DNA from: Holothuria scabra
Taxonomy: Eukaryota; Echinodermata; Holothuroidea; Aspidochirotida; Holothuriidae
Direction: 5' to 3'
NCBI GenBank assembly: GCA_037179385.1
Contig: CM074194.1
Span: 1,071,001-1,135,000, forward strand
DNA: 64,000 nt
The notes beneath the pieces are model-generated. The model was not told the origin of the DNA, did not search any database, and saw nothing but the letters and a program-made list of their open reading frames with translations. Made by a program: the position numbers and the translations under genes. The stretch's first letter is position 1; the number at the start of each line of letters is the position of its first letter. Below are positions 45,191-57,646 of the stretch, one piece after another.

Positions 45191-45714
45191 TGTATTAAAG
45201 TGAAATAAATAATTTCATGATATATTTTTAGTATTTCTGTGAGATCATTGCATCCATGTTTAAGTTGGAATTAAAGTGGATAAGGGGCTGAAAATCAAAG
45301 TTAATTTTGAAATATGAAATCAATCATATAATTTTTTGCCCTAAATTTATCTTTCTTGGCGGTGTTTTATATTTTAGAATTCAAGTTAAATGCATTTCAA
45401 ATATACAAAAGATACGAAAAAAAATCACAATATTGATACAGATTTAACAAAGAATTGTACATAACATACTGTACATGATGCTCTCAAAATACTACTTTTA
45501 AAGTGGAGTGACTGCATACGCCCTTTAAGGGAGTTGTCGAGACAAATGTAAACTTTCACCAACCCTGTTTTGTATCTTATCTCCCTAAGATATAAATTTT
45601 GTGAAGAACTTTTATATTTATGCTCCCATATATATCTCTTTCCTGCCCTAGACCAAACCATCCCCTTAATTGAGAAAGTCGACGTTGACAAAGAGTACAT
45701 ATAACATACGTAGT

Positions 45715-46239
45715 TCATCTTATCCTATCATGATACCGAACAGAGAGGTTATTAAGTGTTATCCTTTTAGTTGCCGACGTTAGAACGTATGCTGCTTGCA
45801 ATCTTTCTGACCAACACGTGACAGAAATTGGTCTTGGAAATATGACTGCATGTGTTCGGCAGTTGGTAGGGAAACAATTCCACCCCAGCGTTTGATTCTT
45901 GACTTTCCAACGAAAGTAGCATAGATATCTCATCCCTGCCTTGTTATCATTTGCCAAGCCATTTGAGAAGAGGATTTCATGCAGCGAGGAATATTGGAAA
46001 ATGGAGCTGTTGAGTGAGTGGTCTCCATGTTTACATATTTTTATGTGATGATGTCGGTAAAATGCAGGTGATGTTAAATTGATTGAACATGAATTCGTAT
46101 TTTTACACTCGACTTGCAGAAAGGCTTTTATTACACTTGAATTTTGTTGTATGATTGTAGAATCACACATGAAAGGAAATGGCGAGTGCCAGAGGGAAGA
46201 TTTTGTAATTTCTCTTTTTGAGTAACCATCAGCTGTCAA
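45715..46239 (-). other. Longest open frame in the window, no recognised domain
   Basis: A 174-codon reverse frame begins MTADGYSKREITKSSLWHSP. It is rich in Ser, His, Cys and Asn with no repeats, signal peptide or known motif that I recognise. The DNA beneath has more CpG than its surroundings (GCCGACGTT, CCAACACGTGACAG with a CACGTG E-box). It may be an exon, a regulatory island in an intron, or chance. I would not call it a gene without transcripts. Confidence 0.2.
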
Positions 46240-49080
46240 ATTGGAAAAGTATTAAAATGTAATAGTATCAAAGAACTGTATGAAGCAATCCTGTCAAAAT
46301 TTTTAAAGTTATCTTTTATGCTTGGAATATGGGCTCTCACAGTACAGAGATGCTTTGATGCCATGTGCAGTTTTTCTGTAGTTGTAACACTGTGAGAAGT
46401 GTGGTATGTAGCAATTCAGCTGCGTGAACAATTTTTTGTTAACTTTTTGTGTGAGTGTCTTGATTTTTTTTGTGTGAAAGGCAAATTCTGTAGCTTTTAT
46501 AACATAGTCAAAGAGTCACTTTGAATAAGAGGAACTTTCTTCTTCTTTTCTGGTACAAAATTGAAGCATTTTGCCATTGATTTATAGAAATGAAGAGACA
46601 GCATTAACTACTGTAGTCAAAGTCTTACTAAAAAGTTAAAAGGAAAAATAAATGTAAATAAAAATGTTTAATATATGCTTGTGAAGCATCTAAAAGTACA
46701 CATCATTGCTTTTATCAAATTTACAGTATTTGGCAAAGACAGGAGGCAAACAAGTTAAGTCTGAATCGGTAATTTGAAAACCAAATAGTCAAATGATTTA
46801 TTTGTCATTACATAGATGTGTGTTAATTTATTGTCATGTCTGTAGCATAGGCATGTCTAATGAAACAAATACAGTATCTAGTGATGTCAAAAATTAAAAT
46901 ACCAGACATTAATAATTTTACAGAAAATTAAATTTTTAAAGTGCCTTGTCAAATCTTGAAGGATACAAAGTACAGATTTTAACTTGTGCCAATTATATGA
47001 AGGAGGTATCCTGAACATTTGGCAGCCCTTCTTCCCCTGGACAACTTTTCAAGATAAGTTTACCACCCACCCACCATAAATTCACAACTTCTACTCTGAC
47101 ATAGACAATATTTTCCTACTAGAAAATGGCCCTCTAAAAACATTTTCCAAGTTTATTAGGAGGGAGGAAGACTCTTATTTATGAGGGGAAGACTCTTATG
47201 GGAAGGGGGGAGGGGGAGATAGGACTTTTATGGTTATTTGTCATTGTGGGGGATAGGACTTTTATGGTTATTTGTCCTTGTGGGGGATAGGGAGTTGTCT
47301 TGGTCTGACTGAATTGTTTCACATTAGTTCAGTATTTTGGGAATTAAGGCTTCAGGAGGAAAAGGAGGGCTATTGGTCTACTCTATGGGAAAATCATGTG
47401 CACTGGAATTGTGTGTGAGGTTCAGGGTAAAGAGTGTCATCAAGCTCTTGTAGTAAAATTTTGTTTTGATGTTAATTTCTATTTTCAGTTTCTTTTTCGG
47501 TGATCTGATTTCCATACATAAGGGGAAGGGACCAAGTATATGTTATGTGAGGCATTTTACTTATTAAATCATTTATACCTAGCTGTCTCTTCAAAAACTA
47601 AAATAACTTGAATTCATACACTCATTTCCATCACTCTGTCTGCTCAGTGACTTTTTTCTTTACATTTTCCCCATATTTCTTGTTTTTTCTTTATTTTCCA
47701 TGAATTCATTCATTATTTATCAATTTTTTCCTTTCTTCTTTGTATTAAACACAACATGTTAAAGTTCCACAAGTCTGGTGTAAGGCTGTAAACTATCAAC
47801 CATGCTAATTTATTATCTTTAGCTATCTTCTAATGTTACACATTCTTTTGATTAATCACTTATCATCAGTAGGGCCCTTGAACAGATGGGGGTAAAACTA
47901 GGACAGGTTCAAGCAAAAAACTACAGAGCAGTGTAAAGCTCTCTCATGCAGCATTTACACAGACTGTTGGCCTTAAATGTTCTCCCCCAACATTTCTGAC
48001 TCTGTATGTTGCTTCTTGCACATTGAAGCATTTTCTGTGAAATATACTTTGTGAGGAGATTGCATGAATATTGTCTTGCAAAATGCTTTTCTCAAGTGAA
48101 TACTGAGAGACTGACAAAGGGGAAATTTAAAACAATATCTTTCAAGTGTCTGTAAAAGTACACAACTTTCATAATTTCCATGTTGGTTACAAATGCTTCT
48201 TTTCAAAGCCCATCAATTTTCTGGCAAACACAAAGGACAAAAGCAGATGTTCCTTTCAGGAAATATGTCCCAAATGGAACAACAAGAATTGACTCGGTTA
48301 CATAAAGTACAGCCCAAGAAATTCAAGAAAGAATAGAGTGTAATTGATGTACTGGTCATCAGTAGGATTAGTGTACTACCTAATGGCTACATTTGCTCAA
48401 CTTTTTTGCCTCAAGTTTTATTGTACAGTAACAGCAAGAACTTCATTCAGCATTTTTCTGTTAAATTTGTTATTTAGTGGGTCCTCAAGTCTTCAATATG
48501 TTATACACTTTCTGTACACCACAAATTCTTAAACCTTTTATATAGCCAGTTTTGAATTTGTGTCTTTTTCCATGCACTGCATGTATACATACCTGCAAAC
48601 TAATCTCCTCTGCATGATTTTAACCTTATACGTGACAGTGCCATGGGTGGTGATCCCAGAGATATGGGTGAAAGGGGGGCATGGCTCAAAAAATGCTTGA
48701 GGAATTGGCCGTTCATTGGCTTTGATTTTTTACACAGAAATTTTAGTCCCCATTTTCCTAATATCGAGGAAGAATTGGTGCCCTAGCTTAGAGTACATTT
48801 TATAAATGCACATTACATTGATGTTGATTGCTTGAAATATAGTCAAACTTGCTTTGGTCAACTTTTCATTGCATATCATCAATTTTTAATTGACATTCTG
48901 TGATATGCCAGCCTTAAAAAATTTGGCCATGTCATAGACAATGAGACATATTTGTGGGTGAAGTTCTGATAGGCTGGGTATATGGTTTAATTCACAGTCA
49001 CCCCCAAAAGTCTTTGTTTTAGTGGTGTGACAGAAAATTTATATTTTGGGTTCAAATTTTCTTTCCACTATGGTTATAAA
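46240..49080. other. No gene seen; AT-rich sequence with one short tandem
   Basis: No repeat family was recognised apart from the 34-bp tandem at 47218-47287. Confidence 0.35.
47218..47287 (+). repeat. 34-bp tandem duplication
   Basis: GATAGGACTTTTATGGTTAT begins at 47218 and 47252, with a third start at 47286. The first two units differ at about one base. Confidence 0.85.
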
Positions 49081-49324
49081 GGTCAAGAGCAGTCCCCCCA
49101 AACTTATTTTGAAGCAACAGCTAAATATCACAATTTTCTTCAAAGTATCCTTAATAATATTTTAAGACTTCAATATTACGTATGGAAGGAAAAGCAAGCA
49201 GTACTTGTAGTAAATTTCACATTTGGAGAGGCAAAATGTTGTCACATGACTCTCAACAGCCAATCATGGAACTGGACAGTCTACTACTGTACACTACTTC
49301 AATTTGGGATGACTGCTCCTGCCC
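49081..49324 (+). mobile_element. MITE C copy 4
   Basis: It starts GGTCAAGAGCAGTCCCCCCA after TATAAA (a decayed TTAA) and ends GACTGCTCCTGCCC before TTAA (49325-49328). The ends form an inverted repeat of about 17 bp. It closely matches the 53520 copy. Confidence 0.85.
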
Positions 49325-49328
49325 TTAA

Positions 49329-52300
49329 ATTATTATTATGCCACTGCAGGCAATATTAAGCAGCATTGTTGGTTGGCAGCTATGTGTGCTGAAGGGTAAT
49401 GCTAGACCTACAGGAACAGATATTCAAACTTCCAACAGTATCAAATAAAAAGGACTTTCAATTATAAAGAAAAACAAAAGGAATCTGGGGCAATGTGATC
49501 ATATTACATAACTTTCTGCAGCTTTATTGAAAAGAAGAGGTATTTTTCAACACAAAATGACCAATCTTTAAAGTGAGATATCTTGAGTAAGGACACCCAG
49601 TGAGTAAGTAACAAATTCATAGCTCCCAAGTTTCAAGAGACTAGATGCGGGTCCAACCATGAAAAGAGCTCCCTCGGAGGTAGTACTTCCATGGTCCAAC
49701 CAACTGATCTGTCCGTCAGTGGATCAGAGGGGTTGCCCCCCTCCCCTTTTTGGAAATTTTTGAATTTTAGGAGTGTCTATGTATGCAAAATGGTGGCACT
49801 TTTTTGGCAAATCAGTCAACACAATTTTGCTAGGTCACTGCCAGAAAAGTTCAGTACGGTACTGAATTTTTTGCTGTCACCTAGAAAATAATGTATTGAG
49901 AGATTTGCACCAAAATAATATTACACAGATACAAACATGCAATTACTAAAACCTCAATCGTTATTGTTGCCATAAATGTCGGTGTGGTACTGATACACTT
50001 TGCGAACATCAATTTGGAATGTCATCAGGTAGGGTCGTACCGTGCTGTAAGTGATTTCCAGTATAATGGCCTCGCTTCGTACACCTTGCATGGCTTTTTA
50101 GCCATGAAAACACACAGTAAAGAACAACAGGTACTGTCAAGATAGTCCAGAATGTTCGTTTGATGGGAAACTCTGAGACAAGCCCCGCCTCAATCCTGCA
50201 AAGTGAGCATATTCATTTTGCTATTGAACGAGGCGTTGCACGACCTTGTGACATGAATATAAATACCTGCTGCGAAGGTTAGCCAATGGTAATGTTGTGA
50301 CAGCAAACATGGGTCCGTAGGTATATACGTAGGTACATTGTACTAGGCCTATAGCTATGCATTGTATAGCAGCCCAAGCATTTGAATGTGGTGTGAGATA
50401 CGTTTAACTAAATTTAAAGATATCGGTAAGCTGAATTATTTGTTAATTTGTGTGGTTCTTTTAACTAGGAATACTTCGGAGATTTGGAATGCAGGTTTTT
50501 CAGAGAGCTGGGCGGGTCGGCTGGTGTGGGTGTTCAAATGCGGGTCAAACCAGCGAAATGTGGGTCACTTGGGAGGTATGCAAATTAAGTTCATTGTCAA
50601 AAATAGTGACTCATGCAGACTTTTTTTATTTACTGTATGCATAAAATCCTTGAAAACTAGAATACAACAATTTCAACAATTTCAACTTTTTGTGTAGTGT
50701 TTGGATATGAAATCTGACTTATTATGTTAATAATAGGCATTGTCATGTGGCAGAAACCTCGTTAAATTATTGATATGAACTCCGTATACCACTTTCAAGC
50801 AATTCATATCCTACTTTTTGCTAACATTCAAGTTCCAAAGGATTGAAGATTGGACATATAGATCAACTGCCAGCAGACTTTTTGTTCTGTAATACTGTAT
50901 ACCCTCCATTACTGTCACTGATGATGAGCCAGCATGCATGCTGTCATGTGCTACAACTGTCTGCTTCTGTTACTCTATTGTAAGTGACAAACAAAGTGAA
51001 TCCTCTCTATCTGATAAAAAGGAATCATTTCTACTGATACAGCAACTATAAAAGTCATGCACAGGCATGTAGCATGATTCTGATGCTATCAGTCACTGGT
51101 TTCACCCCAGTGCACTCTGAGGGGGTAATTAAACCACCAAGCATCAAAGCTTGAGGGGACACCGGGAAGGTTTGTTGTCCAGTGATACTTTGTTTGGAAT
51201 GGTCAGTTGCCAACCTACCCATACTTTCCCCTAGGGACTTGAAACTAACATTACAGTACTGTTTGAATTGCACTTGATCATGTTATTGCAAAGACCCACT
51301 CATCAACCAAGGTACAGTTTTGGTTGGAGGATATCACTCCAAAATTCAGTGTTAGTTGGTGATGGCCTTTCAATATATTGACTTCAAAAAGAAAAAAAAA
51401 CACACGCAAAAAAAAAAAAAAAACAGTTGCACATATTTCACAATTCAGAGTGCTCTGGTTTGTTTTATTTACTTTCAACAAAAGTAAAAAACAATTCACA
51501 GAAAGAGATGGAGAAAGCCTAAAAACCAGAATGCTTTGTGCCAAACAGGCCACAGGTCTACGTATAAAATATACCATTGATCAACATAAATTGATTGATC
51601 CAGTTGCTGCATATTTCCCTCTCCCTCATAATTTATACTTTGTGATGAAGGTATGTGTTATAAATATTGCTGGGCATATCTCTCACTGTTTGTGTTATTG
51701 TTTCCATATAATCGAAAAGTCGTACCTGGTCATTTTCCGTATGATCATATTACTTTTTAGTCATGAATGTAAATTCTTTTCTGCATAATTTTGATCCAGG
51801 AAAGACATTTTGATTCAGCTTTTTACTTTCGTTTGTTGTTTCTAAAGTTGCAGTTGAAGATCTTTCGGTCATTATTTCTTCTGCACTCTGTATTCCAATG
51901 TGACTGCTGGCTAACTGTTCTCCATGTGGCTAGTGAAAGTATAATTCAGTACAGATTGGTATATGATCTGACATATAAGCAGCATTCTATTGACTAATAG
52001 TGTATGGGCCTCGTACAATATTTATGCAACTTAAACAGTTCATCCTTTATATCTGCTGAGATGAGCCAATTAAGAACAGAGTCACGAAACATTCACCCCC
52101 TACTGGCTGTGGTATGTTTGATCATACTACGTACTGAAAGGAATAACGGGCCTCAACAGAGATATAAAGACCTTGCTTATGTAAGGTCAAACTATTTAAT
52201 TGCACTGTGTAAAGGTTTAGAGACCGACATGTCGCTCAATCAAGTTTGCTGCCCTGTGATAGTAATTCCACATAGAGTTCGGACTTCATTTGTAAAGGAT

Positions 52301-52478
52301 GATTTGAAAAATCTGTTTTGTTATTTAATTAAGGCAGTTAAATGCAGCATCACATCACAGTGCATCATGCATTTTGGAATACTGTAGCTAGCATTTTTTA
52401 TTCTGACCATGAGTTTGCTAGGTGCACTTCTCAAATGTATTGATGCACTGTAATGTGATAATAAACTAATAAAGTGCA
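49329..52478. other. No gene seen; one candidate promoter and a poly-A region
   Basis: A-rich runs at 51386-51423 produce low-complexity frames on both strands. Frames at 51378-51788 and 52004-52387 (136 and 127 codons) have no recognisable domain. A TATA-containing stretch is listed separately. Confidence 0.35.
50030..50300 (+). promoter_or_regulatory. Candidate TATA-type promoter
   Basis: A TATAAATA at 50258-50265 lies in a local CpG-bearing stretch (GTCGTACCGTG, CTCGCTTCGTAC, GAACGAGGCGTTGCACGACC) within AT-rich DNA. A GTAG/GTATAT donor-like word lies about 55 bp downstream of the TATA (50318). No reading frame of note follows. It could be an alternative promoter, a non-coding RNA start, or chance. 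Confidence 0.25.
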
Positions 52479-52540
52479 GTGGTTTAAGGCTGTAGACTCT
52501 AGGAATGAGAAGGTTGCTTCAGAGGGTTGTTGTTTTCAAC
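52479..52540 (+). repeat. tRNA-derived SINE-like head
   Basis: GTGGTTTAAGGCTGTAGACT resembles an A-box region of a tRNA with the typical GGTTNAAGGC wording, and TTTTCAACCCC resembles a worn B-box. It is followed by TTAAAGGC at 52561. The body and tail are not resolved. Confidence 0.35.
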
Positions 52541-52764
52541 CCCATTTTGTTTGGAGACCCTTAAAGGCGCAGTGCCTGCCCTATATGTACAGTGCATATT
52601 TAGATAGACTAGCTGGAGTATTCTGAATGATATTGCAATGCTTTTTCAGTTGGGTATTGTTGCAATTTGATTGTAACTTCTGACATACATGAACTGTACC
52701 CCACTTACACAATGAAATGGTAGGGTATGAAAGTCCCTCATTTTTAGCACAAAAAAAACACCAT

Positions 52765-53300
52765 GATTTGGATGTACAGGCCTTGGGTTTAGATTTTCCA
52801 GGCATGCTACAAATCACACTCCTCAAGAAATTACAGAGTGTGGTAGGTGTGGTGTGGTAGGTGTGCTGTTTTATTAAACTTTAAAGGCATATTTTCATCA
52901 TCCCAAACAGTTCCAATTCTCCCAACCCTCTTACTTCTAGCCCCTCCCACATTTATCTAAACCTCATCTTTGTCCAGACACAATCCTAGTTTATTGCTTC
53001 ATGGCTTGTCCCAGTGGCCATACAAGTCCATAATGTGTAATCAAGACACTCTCAGTGCCCATGCTGTGTAATTTAGCTATGATGCATTGTTTGAATGTGA
53101 TGCCAATCAAAGAGCTGTACCAATTGAGAGTTTTGATATGCATACTGAAACTGTAGTTTAGGGTGACGAATGACTGCCTTTAATAAATAAATCTGAACAC
53201 CCATTCTTTATCTAGGTGTGTAGAAAATTGCCCTCCTTACAGTGATTTGAGGCAAGTGGTTGCATTTGAAAGCACTCGCATGCCTCAGAATTCAAGGCCT
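52765..53300 (+). repeat. Family K repeat, copy 2, interrupted by MITE B
   Basis: It aligns with 44895-45190 in order on both sides of the MITE B insertion (52881-53183). The left part shares GGATGTACAGG and GTGTGCTGTTTTA; the right part shares TTGAGGCAAGT and ATTCAAGGCCTGG. The insertion site is in an AT-rich stretch that supplied the TTAA. Confidence 0.5.
52885..53179 (-). mobile_element. MITE B copy 7, well preserved
   Basis: A 295-bp element sits between TTAA at 52881-52884 and 53180-53183. Its ends are AGGCATATTTTCATCATCCC and, inward from the right, AGGCAGTCATTCGTCACCC. It is very close to the 31297-31593 copy in opposite orientation, with only scattered substitutions and a 4-base length difference, so the family was active comparatively recently. 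Confidence 0.9.
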
Positions 53301-53519
53301 GGATATAATCAACGTGTTGAAGCCATGTATGCCAAACAACATGATCACAAAAAGGGCTGCTCTTTAACTGCAGATGAGATGTTTAGGAAGCAAATTTATG
53401 TTTCTTGCATTCTTCATTTCTATAGATAAAAATCTGTTACAGATTAAAATGAAAAAGAATTGTTTTGCAAAATTTCGATAACACTGTGTTGGTACGTATT
53501 TCTGGTGAGTTGGATTTAA

Positions 53520-53778
53520 AGGTCAAGAGCAGTCCCCCCAAACTTGTTTTGAAGAAACAGCTAAATATCACAATTTGTGTCTTATTTCTGTTCAAAGGAT
53601 CTTTCATAATATTTTATTACTTCAATATAACATATGAAAGGTAAACCAAGCAGTATAACTTCCAGTAAATTTCACATTTGAGGAATAATAATGTTGTCAC
53701 ATGACCCTCAACAGCCAATCATGAAACTGGGCAGCCTTCTATACTGCTTCAAGTTGGGGCGACAACTGCTCCTGCCCT
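53520..53778 (+). mobile_element. MITE C copy 5, both TTAA preserved
   Basis: TTAA lies at 53516-53519 and 53779-53782. The left end AGGTCAAGAGCAGTC and the right end, inward, AGGGCAGGAGCAGTTG form the inverted repeat. The interior matches the 49081 copy (AAACAGCTAAATATCACAAT, AACAGCCAATCATGAAACTG). Confidence 0.85.
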
Positions 53779-53782
53779 TTAA

Positions 53783-55657
53783 GTGTAGCAAACTAGTAAG
53801 TTGAGCATTGCTGTAGCTCTTTAGTGAATGACCCAAATGACCAACATGTGACAATACTGTGAACCCTCCAAGGGCCCAGTACCAGTAATATTAACACTTG
53901 TCTTCTCTACAAGATGGTATGTTTTGTCCATTAGTAGAGCTTCCTCTTGGCTTGGAAGGGTCCAGTCGATTCCTAGGTTGAGTTACACCAAAGCCTCTGA
54001 AAAGGGAACCTATACTCACATCCATTAGGGAATATTAGGCTTTAAGGAAATCCATCATGTTTTTATTAAGACACTGTGGTAATACCTGACCCCTGGTTCA
54101 TTACTCCAATTAGCTGCTTAAATGAGCATCAGTGTTTATTAGCTCACACACATTACTGTGTGAGCTTATAGAGCCAGGCAGATGTTGTCATCTTTTGCAA
54201 CTTAAGTTTTCAAGTACTTTGCTCAGGAATTTGTCCTTACATTGGCAGCCAAAATGGATACTTTTCTTGCTATTTGAAACTAAGCTATGTGGAATTATAA
54301 GTAATTTTCTTGAAATATCTTTTGCCATTTTTAGCAAATAGTACATACTACGTAGAGCCTAACAAGCGCTACGGCAAAAAAGGTCAACGGAGGGTGGAAC
54401 AAAAATTTCACCTATAAACGGGTTAATCCAAATCAGCCAAACACACTGTCACTTAAACTTATTTGGGAACAGTCACTTATTTTTAGAGGGTTCAAATACT
54501 GAACAGCAGTTGTTTTGGTCGCATCCTACAGCAAATTACAGGACATTCAAGGAATGGAATACTGGTCAGGGATTGGGGAAGAATCATACACACACCATCC
54601 TTGCAACATAGAAACATATTGGAACTGACTGTATAAGAGACAAATCTGATAAAATTTTGGTATGAACATGAAACAACACATTTACCATGGGGGACAATTA
54701 TGCTGAACAAGGGCCTACTTCAAGTGAGTGTGTGAGCTACATCAGAATTTCTGCTCTAGTTACCATTTTGTTACAATGAGCCCAACAACTCTGAGTTTCA
54801 AATAACAACTTACAACAATTTCTGAGATTAGTGATAGCAAAAAGGGGGTTATTGAACATTGAAGGGCTACAGTACATCCCCTTTCAGTTTATTCTGAGAT
54901 AAACTGCTATGCAAATGCTTAAACTGGCATATGGTTGGTACTAAGAACAAATTTTGATGAAATTGATCATAGGGTGTTTTTTTTTGTACATATAACCATT
55001 GAAGTAGGGAAAATAATCCAGTGCCCCACAGTCCAAGCTTTCATACAAAACCATAGCAGACGGCCGTTTTTGGTGCATTTTCCTCACACATACGTTAGCG
55101 ACGATGTACCGTGTAGTATGCTCTGTCCATGTATGGGAAGTCCATTCCACACAGCTAGAAAAAAAGCTGTGAGTTCCACAATTCTGTACCAGAAGGTTAT
55201 AAGTTGCGGCGTATCCTATCTAAGTAACTCATTCTTTACCTTTATGATGGAAGACTTGTAATTTGCATAAATTTTGATTCACTGGTAGGCTTTGTGCCTA
55301 CCACTTAAATGATAAATCCTGAACTTGTCTCAAATATGCCAACGTTTTTTTCTAGTCAAGTGACTTACCTTTCATGAATTAATTTCAGAGTAGATTTATT
55401 AAAGTATTGAAACAAAAATCTAGAAATACAATGAGTATCTGGAACTTGCGAACAGTTTTACATAAGAATGGAGGGGCCTTATTTTTTGACATGTGGTGAC
55501 TCTCAGGCATTTACTTATTTTATGTGGAATCAAATTAATCAATTAAACAAGTCATTTAATGGAAGTTTTCACAGCATATGTTGTATTTAAACTGCAGATT
55601 AAGTTATCTGTCAGTTCTACAAGATTTACATTTTTATTGATCTGTTGAGCTATTGTA
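53783..55657. other. No gene seen; AT-rich sequence
   Basis: Frames up to 108 codons (54935-55261) lack recognisable domains. No repeat family was recognised. Confidence 0.35.
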
Positions 55658-55736
55658 TTAGTTGTTAGATAGAGTTTCCCTGGGCCCAGTTTCCAACCTG
55701 TTGGTTCAAGTCGACTCAGAGTCAGCCACGGCCTTT
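55658..55736 (+). repeat. SINE-like head 1 (B-box GGTTCAAGTCG)
   Basis: TTAGATAGAGTTTCCC, CCCAGTTTCCAACCTGTTGG and a strong B-box-like TTGGTTCAAGTCGA are followed by CAGCCACGGCCTTT. The same block occurs in reverse at 61566-61640. This is consistent with a tRNA-derived SINE family; the tail was not identified. Confidence 0.5.
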
Positions 55737-55835
55737 ATTGCAGTTGTGGCTCTTTGGCTTGTTTTCTCTACTCCATTGCTTATGCAGAGCATTATGCACA
55801 ATGAAAGTAGGTTCCATTTTTAGAGTCTTTGGTGT

Positions 55836-55905
55836 GACTCGACCTGGGAGTAGAACCCAGGCTTTCCATGTGAGAGGGGGATATCTGGTGCTCTCATCAT
55901 TAGAC
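55836..55905 (-). repeat. tRNA-like SINE head 2
   Basis: Read on the reverse strand, GAGAGCACCAGAT is followed by CTCACATGGAAAGC and a complete T-arm-like CTGGG-TTCTACT-CCCAG (5-bp stem, 7-base loop; plus-strand 55844-55860). The sequences on either side do not form an acceptor stem, so it is not a functional tRNA gene. Confidence 0.45.
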
Positions 55906-56129
55906 CTAACATGCAGTCTTGATCTGGTGAGCTGACAGACATTAATTGCTATGACCCTTCAAGAAATGTCTGTTCAGTTTCATTAATTTGTAAATAAAAA
56001 GAATAAATGTTGAATAGGAAATGGCAGTGTATCAACTGATAGATTTTTTTGTCCACTGGTTCAAACCTGATTGTATGATTGAACATGATTGTGATCACAC
56101 AAATGTTTAGCTCCCTGTTAAAAAAGAAA

Positions 56130-56262
56130 TTGTTGAAACTCCTTGACTGCATGGGTCTATTAAACGCATGTGATTGTTGAAGCTCTGTGACTGTGGGTCT
56201 ATTTACTGTAGCATGTAATTGTTAAAGCTCCTTGACTGTGTGTCTGTTTAATGCATGTAATG
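56130..56262 (+). repeat. ~44-bp tandem repeat, three units
   Basis: Units start at 56130, 56174 and 56219, each beginning TTGTT(G/A)AA and containing CTCCTTGACTG or a variant and GCATGT(A/G)A. The units differ by several substitutions. Confidence 0.8.
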
Positions 56263-57560
56263 ACAAACAGCTGCCATTACGTCTCCTCACTATAAAATGC
56301 TAGACTTCATCGTTTGCAGTCTTCTTGTAATTCTCAACACTATTGGAATCTTCCTCCTCTGTTTACATAAAAGTCTGCTGCCCCCTATTTGAGAGTCCTC
56401 TCATTTTTCATACCAGACCAAATTCTCTTATTGAAATTTCATCAAACCGTTGTTTCTTTTGTGAGACTGGAACCCATTTGCAACAGCTTCCAATAGTGCC
56501 CAGGGGCCTGGTCATATTTCTTTGGATTGACGGGTAAGTTATAAAAATCTGCATCAGTCCAGTTGTCGTAACAGTTGTCCAGTAATTGTTTTTATTGCCA
56601 GGACCACATATGAGCATGTTCATCTTTCATCTGCCTGCCTGATCAAGTGCTGTGGTGATTACCGTTTGATGTTGTAAATATCACACACGTTTGCCCCATG
56701 TGTGCTCATTCACTCTTGGTTAAAAGTTAATAATATGGTAATTGTGCCAAAGAATAATTTCCTCAATGACGGTGTTAGGTGACCAAATGAACCATAAATT
56801 TGTGATGCTTAAAGCTTTTATAAAGAATTTGGACTAAAAGTGGGATATAGTGGAAAGAACTTTGGATAACAAATGAGTAAGAATTGTGAGAATGCTTGCA
56901 GTTTATGCCAAGCACAAATTTTTAACCATTTCATGCACAATTTTACTAAAATTATGCTTGCCAAATGTGCTACAATTTTGGTAGAATTTTATTTCAGAGG
57001 GTAAAATGTTGTAACTTTGATATTACTGTGTGAAAGGGCATGTTGTTTAGAATAGAGTAATGTTTTACCATTGTAGTTAGATGTTGAATGATTTTTTTCA
57101 AAGATTTTGTAGTTATGTACAGGTCTCAAACAGTGACAATATGGGACAATTATTTTTATGACTTGTAATTTACAAGTACTAAAAATATTAGAATGGGTCA
57201 TTTCTTTACAGATTTGCATATTTTTGGTGTTATCTTAAGTGCTTGTGATGTTTTTAATTATATGGGAATGAATTAGAAATGTGTTCTATAAACTTGCAGC
57301 AGCATCAAAATAGTAAACGAATTGAATGCAATGTCAAATTTATGTGCTGAGATGACCTTCTAGCATTCCTACGGTAGAGTGCACTTTATCTTAAGGGAAA
57401 AAAATGCAGCTGAAAATTGTATTTTCTGAACTCTATATGCTATCTACGTTATCACCTCCTGAAAGACAAAATTTTTCTTCAGATTTTGAAGTCTAGGTAT
57501 TTTGTCTTCAGTAAATTCCTGTAAGCACTGGTTTCTTTTCAGGTACTATCTAAACCCCAT

Positions 57561-57646
57561 TCAAGTACCTCAGTGTGGGATCCCTTTAGATCCTAATCAA
57601 GTACCCCAGTGTGGGATCCCTTTAGATCCTAATCAAGTACCCAGTG
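57561..57646 (+). repeat. 36-bp tandem repeat, 2.4 units
   Basis: TCAAGTACC starts at 57561, 57597 and 57633. GTGTGGGATCCCTTTAGATC is identical in the first two units. Confidence 0.85.

Noticed and set aside
51278..51788. 99- and 136-codon frames with Lys- or Phe-rich runs
   Set aside because: They derive from poly-A/poly-T tracts; no domain is visible outside the tracts.
52004..52387. 127-codon plus-strand frame
   Set aside because: No recognisable domain, motif or splice context; composition resembles surrounding AT-rich DNA.
55836..55905. Functional tRNA gene on the reverse strand
   Set aside because: The T-arm is intact but no acceptor stem pairs and the D-arm is poor, so it is tRNA-derived at most.
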